A stretch of DNA of 64,000 nt, taken from NCBI RefSeq assembly GCF_005280205.1, contig NZ_SUND01000019.1, positions 41,170 to 105,169 on the forward strand, given 5' to 3'. Source of the DNA: Bacillus yapensis (GTDB lineage Bacteria > Bacillota > Bacilli > Bacillales > Cytobacillaceae). A program made the translations under genes and the position numbers. The notes under the pieces were generated by a model. That model saw nothing but the letters and a program-made list of their open reading frames with translations. It was not told where the DNA came from and made no database searches. Shown in pieces: positions 51,119-60,117 of this stretch; position 1 is the stretch's first letter, and every line of letters starts with the position of its first letter.

Positions 51119-51864
51119 CCTTTCAAATAATATAAAAGAATCCCTGCTGCAACAGCCACATTTAACGACTCACTTTTCCCATAGATCGGAATATACAAAT
51201 TCCGTGAAGTCATTGCTAGTAAATTCGTATTCACACCGTTTCCTTCATTTCCAACAAGTAAAGCAAAAGAGCCTGCTGCTTTCGTTTCCGTATATATATG
51301 TCCATTTTCTAAAGAAGTTCCAAAAACCTCAATATTCCGGTCCTTTAACTTCTCTATCCATTCCGTTAGGTTTCCTCTCACTACTGGAAGATGAAAATGA
51401 CTTCCCTGAGCAGAGCGGATTACCTTCGGATTATAAGTATCGACACTTCCATTTCCGACAATAACAGCATCGATACCAGCCGCATCGGCTGTACGGATCA
51501 TCGTTCCTAGGTTTCCTGGATCTTGGACTGCATCAATGAGTAAAAATTGTTTTCCCTCAGGTTGTGCATCTTTTTTTGGCGCCTCACAAACCGCCAGAAC
51601 GCCTTGAGGTGTTTCTGTATCGCTTAGTTCACGAAAGATATCTGCAGATACCGTCGTAATCGAAGTTGAACCGTAATCCATTCGTTGTGGAATTTCGATT
51701 CCTTCGCTAATAATGATTTCAAGTATCACATTAGCTTTGAGCGCCTCTTCTACAAGATGAAATCCTTCTACTAAAAAGGTTCCTGTCTTATCTCGTTCCT
51801 TTTTTGTTAAAAGTTTTTTCCACTGTTTAAATTGTGGATTTTGAGCGGATTGAATATATTTCAA
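51115..51864 (-). CDS. ysgA: SpoU/TrmH-family RNA 2'-O-methyltransferase
   Basis: YsgA-type SPOUT enzyme using S-adenosylmethionine on rRNA or tRNA; the substrate is unknown. The N-terminal part has R-D-K-T-G-T-F-L-V-E-G (substrate-binding), and the SPOUT knot motifs are V-Q-D-P-G-N-L-G-T-M-I-R-T-A, L-L-V-G-N-E-G-N-G-V and I-P-I-Y-G-K-S-E-S-L-N-V-A. I place the start at the TTG at 51864 with AAGGAGA ten bases upstream, giving 249 residues like B. subtilis; the frame is open to 51918. Confidence 0.9.
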   Translation of the reverse strand: MKYIQSAQNPQFKQWKKLLTKKERDKTGTFLVEGFHLVEEALKANVILEIIISEGIEIPQRMDYGSTSITTVSADIFRELSDTETPQGVLAVCEAPKKDAQPEGKQFLLIDAVQDPGNLGTMIRTADAAGIDAVIVGNGSVDTYNPKVIRSAQGSHFHLPVVRGNLTEWIEKLKDRNIEVFGTSLENGHIYTETKAAGSFALLVGNEGNGVNTNLLAMTSRNLYIPIYGKSESLNVAVAAGILLYYLKG

Positions 51865-52019
51865 AGCGATTGTATCTCCTTTTACCTTAGACTGTTCAGT
51901 TTCCTCATTATAGCGCACATATGTGAATCTTCAAAGGTTCTTGCCATTATCATACATATTCTTTGTAAAAGAAGAAACCATAACTAAAGAAGTACATTAA
52001 AATGAGGGAGTGTGTACAT

Positions 52020-52226
52020 ATGAACTTAAATTTGCGTAATGCAATCATTCACAATGTTTCAGGAAATTCACAGGATGAATTAAGAGATACAATCGTTGAC
52101 GCGATTCAAAACGGTGAAGAAAAAATGCTTCCTGGCCTTGGAGTTCTTTTTGAAATCATTTGGAACAATGCCTCCGAGGAAGAACGAAAAGAAATGCTTG
52201 AAACCCTAGAAACGGGATTGAAATAA
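52020..52226 (+). CDS. sspI: Small acid-soluble spore protein SspI
   Basis: SspI is a minor spore core protein made in the forespore. The 68-residue product starts [20 protein letters not shown] and contains [12 protein letters not shown], both typical of the family. I use the ATG at 52020, behind GAGGGAG. It is divergent from ysgA with a terminator after it. Sigma-G control is expected; I see only weak matches upstream. Confidence 0.93.
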   Translation: MNLNLRNAIIHNVSGNSQDELRDTIVDAIQNGEEKMLPGLGVLFEIIWNNASEEERKEMLETLETGLK

Positions 52227-52229
52227 TAT

Positions 52230-52257
52230 TATCGGTGGGAATTTTCCCACCGATTTT
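52230..52257. terminator. Terminator between sspI and citR
   Basis: ATCGGTGGGAA / TTCCCACCGAT with T tract; the genes are convergent and share it. Confidence 0.85.
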
Positions 52258-52259
52258 AC

Positions 52260-53138
52260 TTATATTCGATAATTTGAGAGAAATTCGAGAAATTCCTTTT
52301 GTTGAGAGTGCTTGTACTTCATGATGGCATATGTATTGGCCTCTGGTAAGTTGAAAGAGTGGTCATGTACCTCTAACAATCTTCCTTCCAACAATTCTCT
52401 CCTTACTGTGGATTCTGGCAAAAACGATACTCCTAATCCCTCAACAATGAATCTTTTTGTGATATGAGTCTGTGATACCTTCATCATTTTTATTTTTGGA
52501 TATTTGTTTTTAATCGTCGTACACAATTCGTCCCAATAACCAGGGTGGTTATGAGTGAATAAATAATAATGAGAAAAAAGCTCTTCCTCGTCTAATGGAG
52601 GTGCCATTTCAGCATCCCTCCCATCATGAGGAGCAATAAACAAAATCCGATCTTTATATAATAGTTCAGAGGCTAATTTTGAATGCTGACTATTTAGGCA
52701 TGAAAGCCCTAAATCTACATCCTCTTTTAGTACAGCTTCCTCAATATCAATGGAGTCAAGCACCTTAATGGAGATTTCCACTTCAGGATGTTTATCCGTA
52801 TAGCTTTTAATAACGAATGGTAAAATTGTGTCTGCTATTAAGGGAGAAATCCCAAGTGAAAGTTTTGTACTATATCCTTGACTAAAAGAGTTCAAATCTT
52901 CTAATCCAGTCCTATATAACTCTAGTAATTTTTCTGCATGATCATAGTATCTCCGTCCCGCTTCCGTTAGCTTAATCTTTTTCCCTTCTCGCTGAAACAA
53001 TTGCACTCCTAAACTTTGTTCTAACAGTTTTATATGAACGGTTACCGACGGCTGAGAAATGTAGAGTAGTTCTGCTGCTCTGCGAAAATTTTCACATTGA
53101 GCCGCCATGACGAACGTATTTAACCATTGAAAATCCAT
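52260..53138 (-). CDS. citR: LysR-family regulator CitR
   Basis: The 292-residue protein has an N-terminal LysR winged HTH (NFRRAAELLYISQPSVTVHI) and a substrate-binding domain. It is divergent from the citrate synthase gene citA, as citR is in B. subtilis, where CitR represses citA. Residues elsewhere fit the family; the ligand is unknown. Confidence 0.88.
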   Translation of the reverse strand: MDFQWLNTFVMAAQCENFRRAAELLYISQPSVTVHIKLLEQSLGVQLFQREGKKIKLTEAGRRYYDHAEKLLELYRTGLEDLNSFSQGYSTKLSLGISPLIADTILPFVIKSYTDKHPEVEISIKVLDSIDIEEAVLKEDVDLGLSCLNSQHSKLASELLYKDRILFIAPHDGRDAEMAPPLDEEELFSHYYLFTHNHPGYWDELCTTIKNKYPKIKMMKVSQTHITKRFIVEGLGVSFLPESTVRRELLEGRLLEVHDHSFNLPEANTYAIMKYKHSQQKEFLEFLSNYRI

Positions 53139-53202
53139 TTGTCCCCTCCTTATTAAATATCTTAATCATTTCGTTTGAAATTATTTAATTTTCTTAATAA
53201 TG

Positions 53203-53220
53203 ATTATTTTATAAAATAAT
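53203..53220. promoter_or_regulatory. Perfect palindrome in the citR-citA intergenic region
   Basis: ATTATTTTATAAAATAAT is an 18-bp perfect palindrome 27 bp before citA. LysR proteins often bind T-N11-A palindromes between divergent genes, so this could be the CitR operator. Confidence 0.45.
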
Positions 53221-53247
53221 ATAAAAGAGGGAAAGGGGAAATTTATT

Positions 53248-54336
53248 ATGGAGCATAAAGGACTAAAAGGAATTGTTGCTGCTGAAACAAGAATCTCTCA
53301 TATTGATGGGGAAAATGGGCATCTCATTTATCGTGGTTATGATGCAAAGGAAATTGCAGGGAATTATACTTTTGAAGAAGTTGCTTATTTACTTTGGTAC
53401 GGGCATATGCCGAATAAGGAAGAACTTTTGTGGTTGAAGGAAGAGCTTAGAAAAAATCGAGTTTTATCGGAAGAAATGAAAACGATTATTACCTTATTAC
53501 CAAGTTCGATGGATTTAATGAGTGTGCTCCGAACTGCGATTTCAGCTGAAAGTGGATACGGGGAATATCATTTTCCACCGACGATCTCTCAAGCTATAAA
53601 ATTGACCGCCATAATCCCCACCATCATTGCATTTCGCAAAAGAACATTAGAAGGCGTGGCAGATGTTTCTCCTCGATCTGATCTATCTCATGTAGAGAAT
53701 TATTTATATATGCTAACAGGAGAAGTCCCCCAGTTTGCACATGCGCAAGCCTTGGAAACTTATCTGATCTTAACATTAGAACACGGCATGAATGCCTCAA
53801 CCTTTTCAGCCCGTGTGACAGCATCAACTGAATCTGACATCGTTTCAGCTGTTACTTCGGCAATCGGAACCATGAAAGGCCCACTTCACGGTGGTGCTCC
53901 ATCAGGAGTCATCGAATTATTAGATGAAATTTCTCTTGCTAATAATGCTGAAAAAGTCATTAGAGAAAAGCTGGACAGAGGAGAAAAATTAATGGGATTT
54001 GGTCACCGAGTTTATAAGACTCACGACCCACGTGCTATTGCTCTAAAGGCTAAGTTAAAAGAGTTAGGGGGCCAAGATGATTGGTTGGATTTAGCGATGA
54101 ATGTAGAGAACATCGCCATTACCTTGTTAGAAGAATTTAAATCAGGTCGCTCCCTTTACACAAATGTAGAATTTTACGCGGCTGCGATTATGAAAGCATT
54201 GAATTTGAATCCTGAACTTTTTACACCGACATTTACAGCTAGCCGTATCATTGGATGGACTGCGCATGTACTGGAACAGGCAGATGGAAATACCATTTAT
54301 CGACCAGAATCTAACTATATCGGAGAGATTCATTAA
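53248..54336 (+). CDS. citA: Citrate synthase (CitA type)
   Basis: CitA condenses acetyl-CoA and oxaloacetate. The 362 residues show [21 protein letters not shown] and G-F-G-H-R-V-Y-K, which carry the catalytic His/His/Asp and oxaloacetate-binding residues. The N-terminal block [13 protein letters not shown] is the type I bacterial form. AAAGGGG lies before the ATG. It is divergent from citR. Confidence 0.95.
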   Translation: MEHKGLKGIVAAETRISHIDGENGHLIYRGYDAKEIAGNYTFEEVAYLLWYGHMPNKEELLWLKEELRKNRVLSEEMKTIITLLPSSMDLMSVLRTAISAESGYGEYHFPPTISQAIKLTAIIPTIIAFRKRTLEGVADVSPRSDLSHVENYLYMLTGEVPQFAHAQALETYLILTLEHGMNASTFSARVTASTESDIVSAVTSAIGTMKGPLHGGAPSGVIELLDEISLANNAEKVIREKLDRGEKLMGFGHRVYKTHDPRAIALKAKLKELGGQDDWLDLAMNVENIAITLLEEFKSGRSLYTNVEFYAAAIMKALNLNPELFTPTFTASRIIGWTAHVLEQADGNTIYRPESNYIGEIH

Positions 54337-54351
54337 AGTTCTCCTCATTGA

Positions 54352-54388
54352 AAAACTCTTAGATATGACTATGTATCTAAGAGTTTTC
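54352..54388 (+). terminator. Terminator after citA
   Basis: AAAACTCTTAGATA / TATCTAAGAGTTTT inverted repeat plus TCTT. Confidence 0.85.
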
Positions 54389-54423
54389 TTATTATTAAAG
54401 CTTCACATTAATGAACATATGAA

Positions 54424-55362
54424 TTATTGTAAAAGCCCAAATGCTTTAAGTATTTTATATCTATCTACAGTAAGGATACCTTTCCATTGTCTTCGTGCAA
54501 TTGCAAATTCTTCTGGATAGCTTCCCCAATCCCATGAAATATCCCAAGTTCCCTCTTCAGATAAACTCTCAACATAAAAGTTCAAGTTCTGTTCCATTAA
54601 ATCACCAAATTCTCTAGAAAGAGAATGGTTCGGATTTTTAATAAAATCCAATGGTAGTGGTTTGTAACCAGTGGACCACACAGACACATCCCTCTCAACA
54701 CAGAGCTTGATGAGTTCTGCAATTTTATTTGAAATATCCATCAACGAAAATGGTACTTTACTATTAAACGCAGATTCATGTAAAGTCATTACTTTAAGCA
54801 ACTGTTGATAATTGTTTAGTTCATGTTTATCCATTTCAGATACATTCATTAGTCGATTGATGGCATTTTCTATAGACGCCCACCCTATTTTAGAAGCTTC
54901 GCTATTTTCTGTAGACCAATGCACAAGAAATCCAGCTAGCTCTGCACCAGGATTAAACATCCAATTTTCCTGCACAGCCTCTGTCCAATGCCACCATGGT
55001 GCATGTGGAAATTGATTATTTTCAGGTAACGAGGATGGCCACATGCCTGTTTCAGGTTGATTAGTATTGACCAGATATGAAATCATGGACTTAACTACTT
55101 CGTCCTCTTTGTCTGCATGTATTTCCATTAAAATTTGTCCTGCTGCCCATGTAGCCATCGGTGATGAATATGGCGACCAAAAATCTGGTTCAATTCCATG
55201 GCCAAAGCCCCCATCCTCGTTTTGAAAAGCAGATAAATATTCAATGACTTTTTCTTTTGAACCTCCTTCGAAATGATATTCCCATCTTGCTACCTCTAGT
55301 GGACGAGCATTCCGTTTGAGCCACAAACTTGACTTTTCGAATACCTCTTTTGATATTTTCAT
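54424..55362 (-). CDS. Alpha/alpha-toroid protein related to prenyltransferase/squalene-cyclase repeats
   Basis: The protein has an AFQNEDGGFGHGIEPDFWSP block and a second Trp-rich repeat that includes P-W-W-H-W-T-E-A-V, patterns of the terpene-cyclase alpha/alpha-toroid repeat (Q-x-x-D-G-G-F-G). No complete D-x-D-D or prenyltransferase active site is seen, so it may be non-catalytic or act on an unknown substrate. No signal peptide. I use the ATG at 55362 (MKISKEVFEKSSLWLKRN) with GGAGG 12 bases upstream; a GTG at 55407 is also possible. Function unknown; first gene of the accessory region. Confidence 0.55.
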   Translation of the reverse strand: MKISKEVFEKSSLWLKRNARPLEVARWEYHFEGGSKEKVIEYLSAFQNEDGGFGHGIEPDFWSPYSSPMATWAAGQILMEIHADKEDEVVKSMISYLVNTNQPETGMWPSSLPENNQFPHAPWWHWTEAVQENWMFNPGAELAGFLVHWSTENSEASKIGWASIENAINRLMNVSEMDKHELNNYQQLLKVMTLHESAFNSKVPFSLMDISNKIAELIKLCVERDVSVWSTGYKPLPLDFIKNPNHSLSREFGDLMEQNLNFYVESLSEEGTWDISWDWGSYPEEFAIARRQWKGILTVDRYKILKAFGLLQ

Positions 55363-55486
55363 TTTTAAAAATTGCCTCCATAAATTTTTTAATTCTCGAA
55401 TATTCACCTATTCGATATAAATGTTTGTTTATCCTTACATGAAGTCTATCGAAGTATACGAAAATGTTATTGCGCTAATATAGTAT

Positions 55487-55994
55487 TTATTGAATCTTTT
55501 TTTGCTTAATTATTCCTAATACAATCGGGATGAACGCACTTAATAATGCGATCGGTAGAAACCATCCTCCAAACCCGTTTCCCCAATCTAAGGCAATCGA
55601 AACTGTTTCAAAAATAATGAAAGAAAAGATAATTAAACAAATATTTTTTAATTGATTCACTAGTTTTCGGCTTAACAAGTAGAACTCTTTAGCATTCTCT
55701 TTATTGAACCGCTGTGGGTAATTATGTGATTCAGGGAATTTTTCAAACAATTGCATTAAAAGAGCCAAAAATGCGCCTATCATCGGCAATATAAGAAAGT
55801 TCCATTTTCGAACCCCAACGATCAACCTCACCCAAAGCGTTATAATGAGCTGGAACTTCATCAGGAAGCGCGCTCCAATTGTAGATTAAAAAGAGTAACG
55901 AGCCTAAATAGATTGAATACCCTATAATATCCCAGACCCACTCACTCTTCGTTTTCAACATCTTAATTTTAGGTCTTTTCAAAGAATTTGACAT
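55487..55994 (-). pseudogene. DUF1648/SdpI-like membrane protein with frameshift
   Basis: The N-terminal frame (from 55994) has a membrane helix and the DUF1648 motif LPDEVPAHYNALGEVDRWGS; it should continue into K-W-x-L-L-I-L-P but shifts at a run of four A (about 55805-55808). The next frame continues W-N-F-L-I-L-P-M-I-G-A-F and includes three further helices. Removing one A restores one protein of about 168 residues. This is a broken gene or a homopolymer error. Confidence 0.75.
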
Positions 55995-56191
55995 CCAATC
56001 ACCTCCTTACTAAAAGCTCGTCAAAATATAGTTTTCGGTTTTGCTTACATCATCAAATACCGTTTTCCAAATATGATTGATAACTATAACAGCTGACCCG
56101 TTTCATTAGTTTAATAACTTCAACAAAAATAAGCGATAATCCTTCATGGACTTTCGCTACCTTTAAGTACAATCACTCACATATGTACCTT

Positions 56192-57097
56192 CTATTGATA
56201 CCACTTAGGTTTTAATCTACTGAAGTAATCATGATCTTCTAAATACATGTAGACTTTTTCTAACATCTCATCTATGTTGTTTGGAACTGTTTTTAGAGTC
56301 CATACAACTGTAGAAAAAACGCACATTGCTAGGTAAAGTGAATACAACCTCCAAAAATCTTCATCAGGTTCTCTATTATTAAAATAGCCTCTAATTTGTC
56401 CTATTGAAAAAGGAATGCTTACTGCTCGGCTAAAAATTCCTATCTTTAAAAATTCATGAATTGGATCTCCCCAATCATACCTATTAAAGTCTATAACTCC
56501 AGCAAATTTTTTATCATTCACAATAATGTTTCCAAGGCAAAAATCATCATGTTGAAAAAGGTTCGGACGCGATTTCATGTATTGAATATTCTCATCAATG
56601 AAATCTATTATCTTATCGTCATTCTTCACCTTTACCTCACATGCTAAGTAAGCATCTATATAATTCTTATGCTTTTCAACTTTCCTTGAATACCACGAAG
56701 ATATATGGGCTGGAGCAGACATTTGATGCATTTTTCTTAGTTCTTTTCCCGCCTCAATGCCAATATTATATTGTTCTTGGGCTGAGTATTTTGAGATTTC
56801 ATCCTCAGCATCCTTACCCTCTATGTATGATGTGATCATGTACCCACGATTTCCTATCTCACCAATTGAAATCGGCTGTGAACAAGTAACATGATATTCC
56901 TGCATCCTTCCCATAATGGCGAATTCTGTCTTCTTTAATTCCATTTCTTCTAAATTAAACATCCGAAGTAGTAGCTTAGTATTACCATCTTGCATATGTA
57001 TTAGAAATTTTTCATCTGAGGAAAACCCTTTATTGATTTCAATAACTTCTTTGAAGTTACTTATTAAAGGAATCTGTTTTATTAGTGTTGTAATCAC
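56192..57097 (-). CDS. Aminoglycoside-phosphotransferase-family kinase
   Basis: The 301-residue protein has the APH/choline-kinase fold: catalytic loop F-Q-H-D-D-F-C-L-G-N-I-I and metal-binding V-I-D-F-N-R-Y-D-W-G-D-P. These proteins phosphorylate small molecules such as antibiotics or choline-like compounds; the substrate cannot be told from sequence. GTG start with AAAGGAGG upstream. No resistance gene relatives are close enough to name. Confidence 0.8.
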   Translation of the reverse strand: MITTLIKQIPLISNFKEVIEINKGFSSDEKFLIHMQDGNTKLLLRMFNLEEMELKKTEFAIMGRMQEYHVTCSQPISIGEIGNRGYMITSYIEGKDAEDEISKYSAQEQYNIGIEAGKELRKMHQMSAPAHISSWYSRKVEKHKNYIDAYLACEVKVKNDDKIIDFIDENIQYMKSRPNLFQHDDFCLGNIIVNDKKFAGVIDFNRYDWGDPIHEFLKIGIFSRAVSIPFSIGQIRGYFNNREPDEDFWRLYSLYLAMCVFSTVVWTLKTVPNNIDEMLEKVYMYLEDHDYFSRLKPKWYQ

Positions 57098-57218
57098 ACC
57101 CTCACCTCCTTTATGACTTTGAAATCAGTCAATCATCTCGAACTTGTGTTCTTCTATAAAAACTACGTTACCTTCTTGGACTATAGGAACACGTTTGATT
57201 AAGTACAATTCTCACACG

Positions 57219-57437
57219 TTATTTCTTTAATACATTTGTAATCTGATGAATCGGTCTTCCTACAATGAAGAAAATAACAATAGCCATAGAAGTAAAGATG
57301 ACTACTAATTCCGTAAATGACTTGCTTTCTAGATCAATATTTAATACAGCTTTTGACCACAATGGGCTTGTGATTCCTAAAATAATAATGAAAACTACAG
57401 CACAAATTCTCAAAGTTAAACCATAATCATTTTTCAT
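57219..57437 (-). CDS. Small two-helix membrane protein
   Basis: 72 residues from the ATG at 57437 (MKNDYGLTLRICAVVFIIIL), preceded by AAAGAGGTGAG; two hydrophobic segments, about 9-25 and 41-60, with the turn containing I-D-L-E-S-K-S. The open frame extends to 57539 but lacks a ribosome binding site there. I do not recognise the family. Confidence 0.6.
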   Translation of the reverse strand: MKNDYGLTLRICAVVFIIILGITSPLWSKAVLNIDLESKSFTELVVIFTSMAIVIFFIVGRPIHQITNVLKK

Positions 57438-57840
57438 ATTACTCACCTCTTTTATCCTGATAGTTATGAGTCCACGTATTGAAAAAATCCTTACTCCTAC
57501 TAGAAGAAGTAGTCTATTACTTGCAAGCTCAGAAAACATTGTTCTTTAGAATTCAGATGGCCTTTAGCCCACTCAATTAAAATGTTAATATACGCAGCAT
57601 GACTATTAACCACTCCTCAAATTCAACACTTTAGGGTAATAATTTCAACAATAATAGCAGCACTTCCTGCAAAGAAATAGAAAAATCTGAGCCTGTTTCT
57701 TTAGCTAAACTTGATTGTTATACATTAACTTGTAAAGAAGAAATTGTTGATCCCTCCTTTCATTAACGCTCCTCTTGACTAGCACCTTCTCATTTTTACT
57801 CCAAAAAGTAATAAAAATTAAATTCAAAAGTAATTTTATG

Positions 57841-57869
57841 TTGCGATTCAACGTAATTTATTTTACTAT
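57841..57869 (+). promoter_or_regulatory. Possible promoter of the HTH/F1-beta fusion gene
   Basis: TTGCGA, 17-bp spacer, TACTAT, 22 bp before the ATG; AAAGGAGGG lies eight bases before the ATG. No other gene is visible in 57540-57840; a short frame with AAAGGAGGG on the minus strand near 57745-57765 ends after about a dozen codons. Confidence 0.45.
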
Positions 57870-57890
57870 ATAAAGTAAAGGAGGGAAGTT

Positions 57891-58958
57891 ATGGAAAAAA
57901 CAGATGACTTAAGATTAAATGTAAGTTTATTACGCAGGAAAGTACCAAATCTAACAAGCGCAGCTCGGCAAGTCGGGTTGCGACCAGCCACCGTTTCTAA
58001 CCTTTGCACAGGAAAAATACCTGTTGGCAGAGCTGAGGTTAGAACTTTAGTTGCACTTGCTTCCTTAGCCGATTGTAGTTTGGATGAATTAATTATTAGA
58101 GGGGAGAAAATGGAAATGATAGAAACTAAAATTAAAACTTTAGATTTATTTGCTCCTATCGCAAAAGGAGGTACTGTCGGTCTGGTTGCACGCCCTGGAA
58201 TGGGGCAACTCGTTGTATTAGCAGAATTACTCTATCGCTTTAAGAATGAACCCTACAAAACAATTCTTTTAATGCCTCAAGGTGATCACCAAGGTTTAAA
58301 TGATCTCGTTGAAAATGTAGAAATCATTACAAACACAATTGAAGAAACTTATGAGCGTATAGCGAATATTGGTGGAGACAACGATATTATATTCGTTGCA
58401 GACAGAACCCATGTGATAACAGGTGGCATTCAACAATTGCAGGAAAATCTTCAAGGTATTGGAATTCACTCTGTTACAACTTTCCTCGTGGATTTGACAG
58501 GTGAAGTTGTCGATGAAGATTTACCTTTCGGACCACTTGAAACCTTATGGCAATTCGATGCAGATCTTGTTGCAAGACACCGCTATCCAGCTGTTAATCC
58601 TCTAAGTTCTACATCATCTGTACTCGAAGGAGCACATTTAGATCAAGAACACTTCACAATTCAACAAAAAGCCCAAAAACTTCTTCGCCGCTATCGGGAA
58701 CTCCGAGCATTAGTGAATGTTAGTGGGATTGAAAGAATTCCGACTTCTGAGTTACAAACCTATCAAAGAGGTGAGAGACTTGAAGCATATTTAACTCAGT
58801 CTTTTTATGTTGCCGAGCCTTTTACAAAAAAGTTGGGCCAATCTGTAAGCCTTCAAGATACTTTAAATGATGTTAAAGAAATTTTGAACGGAACCGTAGA
58901 TTCTAAAGATGTAGCTGAACTAGAGTTCATTGGGAGCATTCAATTGGGAGAGGGTTAA
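57891..58958 (+). CDS. HTH domain fused to degenerate F1-ATPase beta-like domain
   Basis: The 355-residue protein starts with a Cro/CI-like helix-turn-helix (about 10-66: SAARQVGLRPATVSNLCTGK). From residue 75 it follows the core of F1-ATPase beta: I-K-T-L-D-L-F-A-P-I-A-K-G-G (compare V-V-D-L-L-A-P-Y-A-K-G-G), a P-loop place reading R-P-G-M-G-Q-L-V (101-108) in which the essential Lys and Thr are lost, A-D-R-T in place of G-E-R-T (170-173), then Y-P-A-V-N-P-L-S-S-T-S (232-242) and the C-terminal helical domain. The beta-barrel domain is missing and the Walker B segment is deleted or strongly shortened. It is not a catalytic ATPase. A role as a DNA-binding regulator is an inference. Confidence 0.75.
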   Translation: MEKTDDLRLNVSLLRRKVPNLTSAARQVGLRPATVSNLCTGKIPVGRAEVRTLVALASLADCSLDELIIRGEKMEMIETKIKTLDLFAPIAKGGTVGLVARPGMGQLVVLAELLYRFKNEPYKTILLMPQGDHQGLNDLVENVEIITNTIEETYERIANIGGDNDIIFVADRTHVITGGIQQLQENLQGIGIHSVTTFLVDLTGEVVDEDLPFGPLETLWQFDADLVARHRYPAVNPLSSTSSVLEGAHLDQEHFTIQQKAQKLLRRYRELRALVNVSGIERIPTSELQTYQRGERLEAYLTQSFYVAEPFTKKLGQSVSLQDTLNDVKEILNGTVDSKDVAELEFIGSIQLGEG

Positions 58959-59356
58959 CATATGCATAAGCTTCTGTTTGAGCTTAATCTAGGGTTTGAC
59001 TTAGTTTCGCATTCCTAATATAGACAGGACCGATTAAGAATTGCCCAAATTGTTTAGGCATCAACATCATTGAATCTTTTTCTAGGTTCCTCTAATGAAC
59101 ATGGGTTTAATCGGTAGATTTTGGACATCAGTACCTTGGTCGTAGACTTACGAATTACTCAAATAGTAAATACTTCAAAAGGAGTTCATGCATTTCTTCC
59201 CTTTGGCGTACTAAGATAGGAATGAGAAAGCGCTTCTTTTTAGAAGGGGCGCTTTCATCTATTCTGCCTCATTTGTTCAAAAAAAAATTTAAACCTTCTT
59301 AGATTATGCCGCTCCTTTAGATTAATTAGAAATTCCCTAGATCCCAGAAAAATTCT
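58959..59356. other. Gene-free interval with hairpins
   Basis: No gene that I can support. ACCGATTAA (59029-59037) and TTAATCGGT (59107-59115) form long-distance arms. GAAAGCGC-TTCT...AGAAG-GGGCGCTTTC (59225-59258) is a strong nested hairpin but without a clear T tract; it could end transcription of the fusion gene. Confidence 0.4.
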
Positions 59357-60019
59357 TTACCAAGATCCATACATCGCTCTTAACTCAGAAAGATTTTTTC
59401 CTAACCAAGTCATCTCATTTTGGAATTGTACTACTTGGTATCTATCCAGACTGAGGTTAGGGTTTATCCACCAAGTACTTTCTAAATACCACAATGCATA
59501 AAGAGATCGAGCAAACACCCCTTTTTCTAGTTTTCTTATTGTTCTATACCCGTCCAAAAAAGCCTTGGCACTATTTGAATTAAAAGTACTTCCATTAAAT
59601 GCCCCTGACATTATTGCTCTTGCAATATCTAATTCAGGATAATCAAAAGCAAATCGATCGAAATCAAGAATTGAAGATAATTGATCACCAGTAAATAGAA
59701 TATTATCAACCCATAAATCACGGTGTGCCCAACCTGTTTCACAGGAGCTGATCAGTTCTAAACTAAAATGTTTAGTTGCTTTGATTTGGATTTCTAACAA
59801 CTCTACAAACATATCGTTTTCATCAATTGTTTTATAAAACGATTTCCAATAGTCTAAGCGTTGTTCAACACTCGGAGGAATGAATTTTGGATTTCTATCA
59901 TTTTTGTTTGTCCCGTCGTTGGCAACATTGTGCATATGACCAGTCATTTGACCTAGACTATACATCTGTTTCACATTTAAAGTGCCAGGAAGAAGATTTT
60001 TCCCATCTACGTGCTCCAT
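59357..60019 (-). pseudogene. Truncated aminoglycoside-phosphotransferase-family gene
   Basis: Only the C-terminal 220 codons remain, beginning MEHVDGKNLLPGTLNVKQMY, which lies inside normal APH domains (the F/Y-x-E-x-V-x-G region). The catalytic loop A-H-R-D-L-W-V-D-N-I and I-L-D-F-D-R-F are intact. The sequence stops being APH-like at 60020-60022, exactly at the right end of the TnpB element, so the element sits at the break. No N-terminal half was found on the other side of the element; it must have been deleted or lost earlier. Confidence 0.75.
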
Positions 60020-60022
60020 AAC

Positions 60023-60117
60023 GTTGAACTACCCCTACCTAAAATCCAAATGGATTTTTGAGGAAGGGGATTCCTAAAAAGGCTACTAAAGAATTTAGTA
60101 GACCATCACCCGTTCAA
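60023..60117 (-). ncRNA. Predicted IS605 right end / omega-RNA region
   Basis: Minus strand, after the tnpB stop: stem CTACTAAA-TTC-TTTAGTAG, then a hairpin CCCCTTCCT-C-AAAAATCC-ATTT-GGATTTT-AGGTAGGGG, then TAGTTCAAC at the element edge. TnpB elements use the RNA from this position as a guide RNA whose guide is the adjacent host DNA (60003-60022). The structure and TTCAAC-type end are typical; the guide function is an inference. Confidence 0.5.

Noticed and set aside
51924..51957. Sigma-G promoter for sspI (TGAATC and CATACAT)
   Set aside because: The spacer is 21 bp instead of 17-18, so the match is not acceptable.
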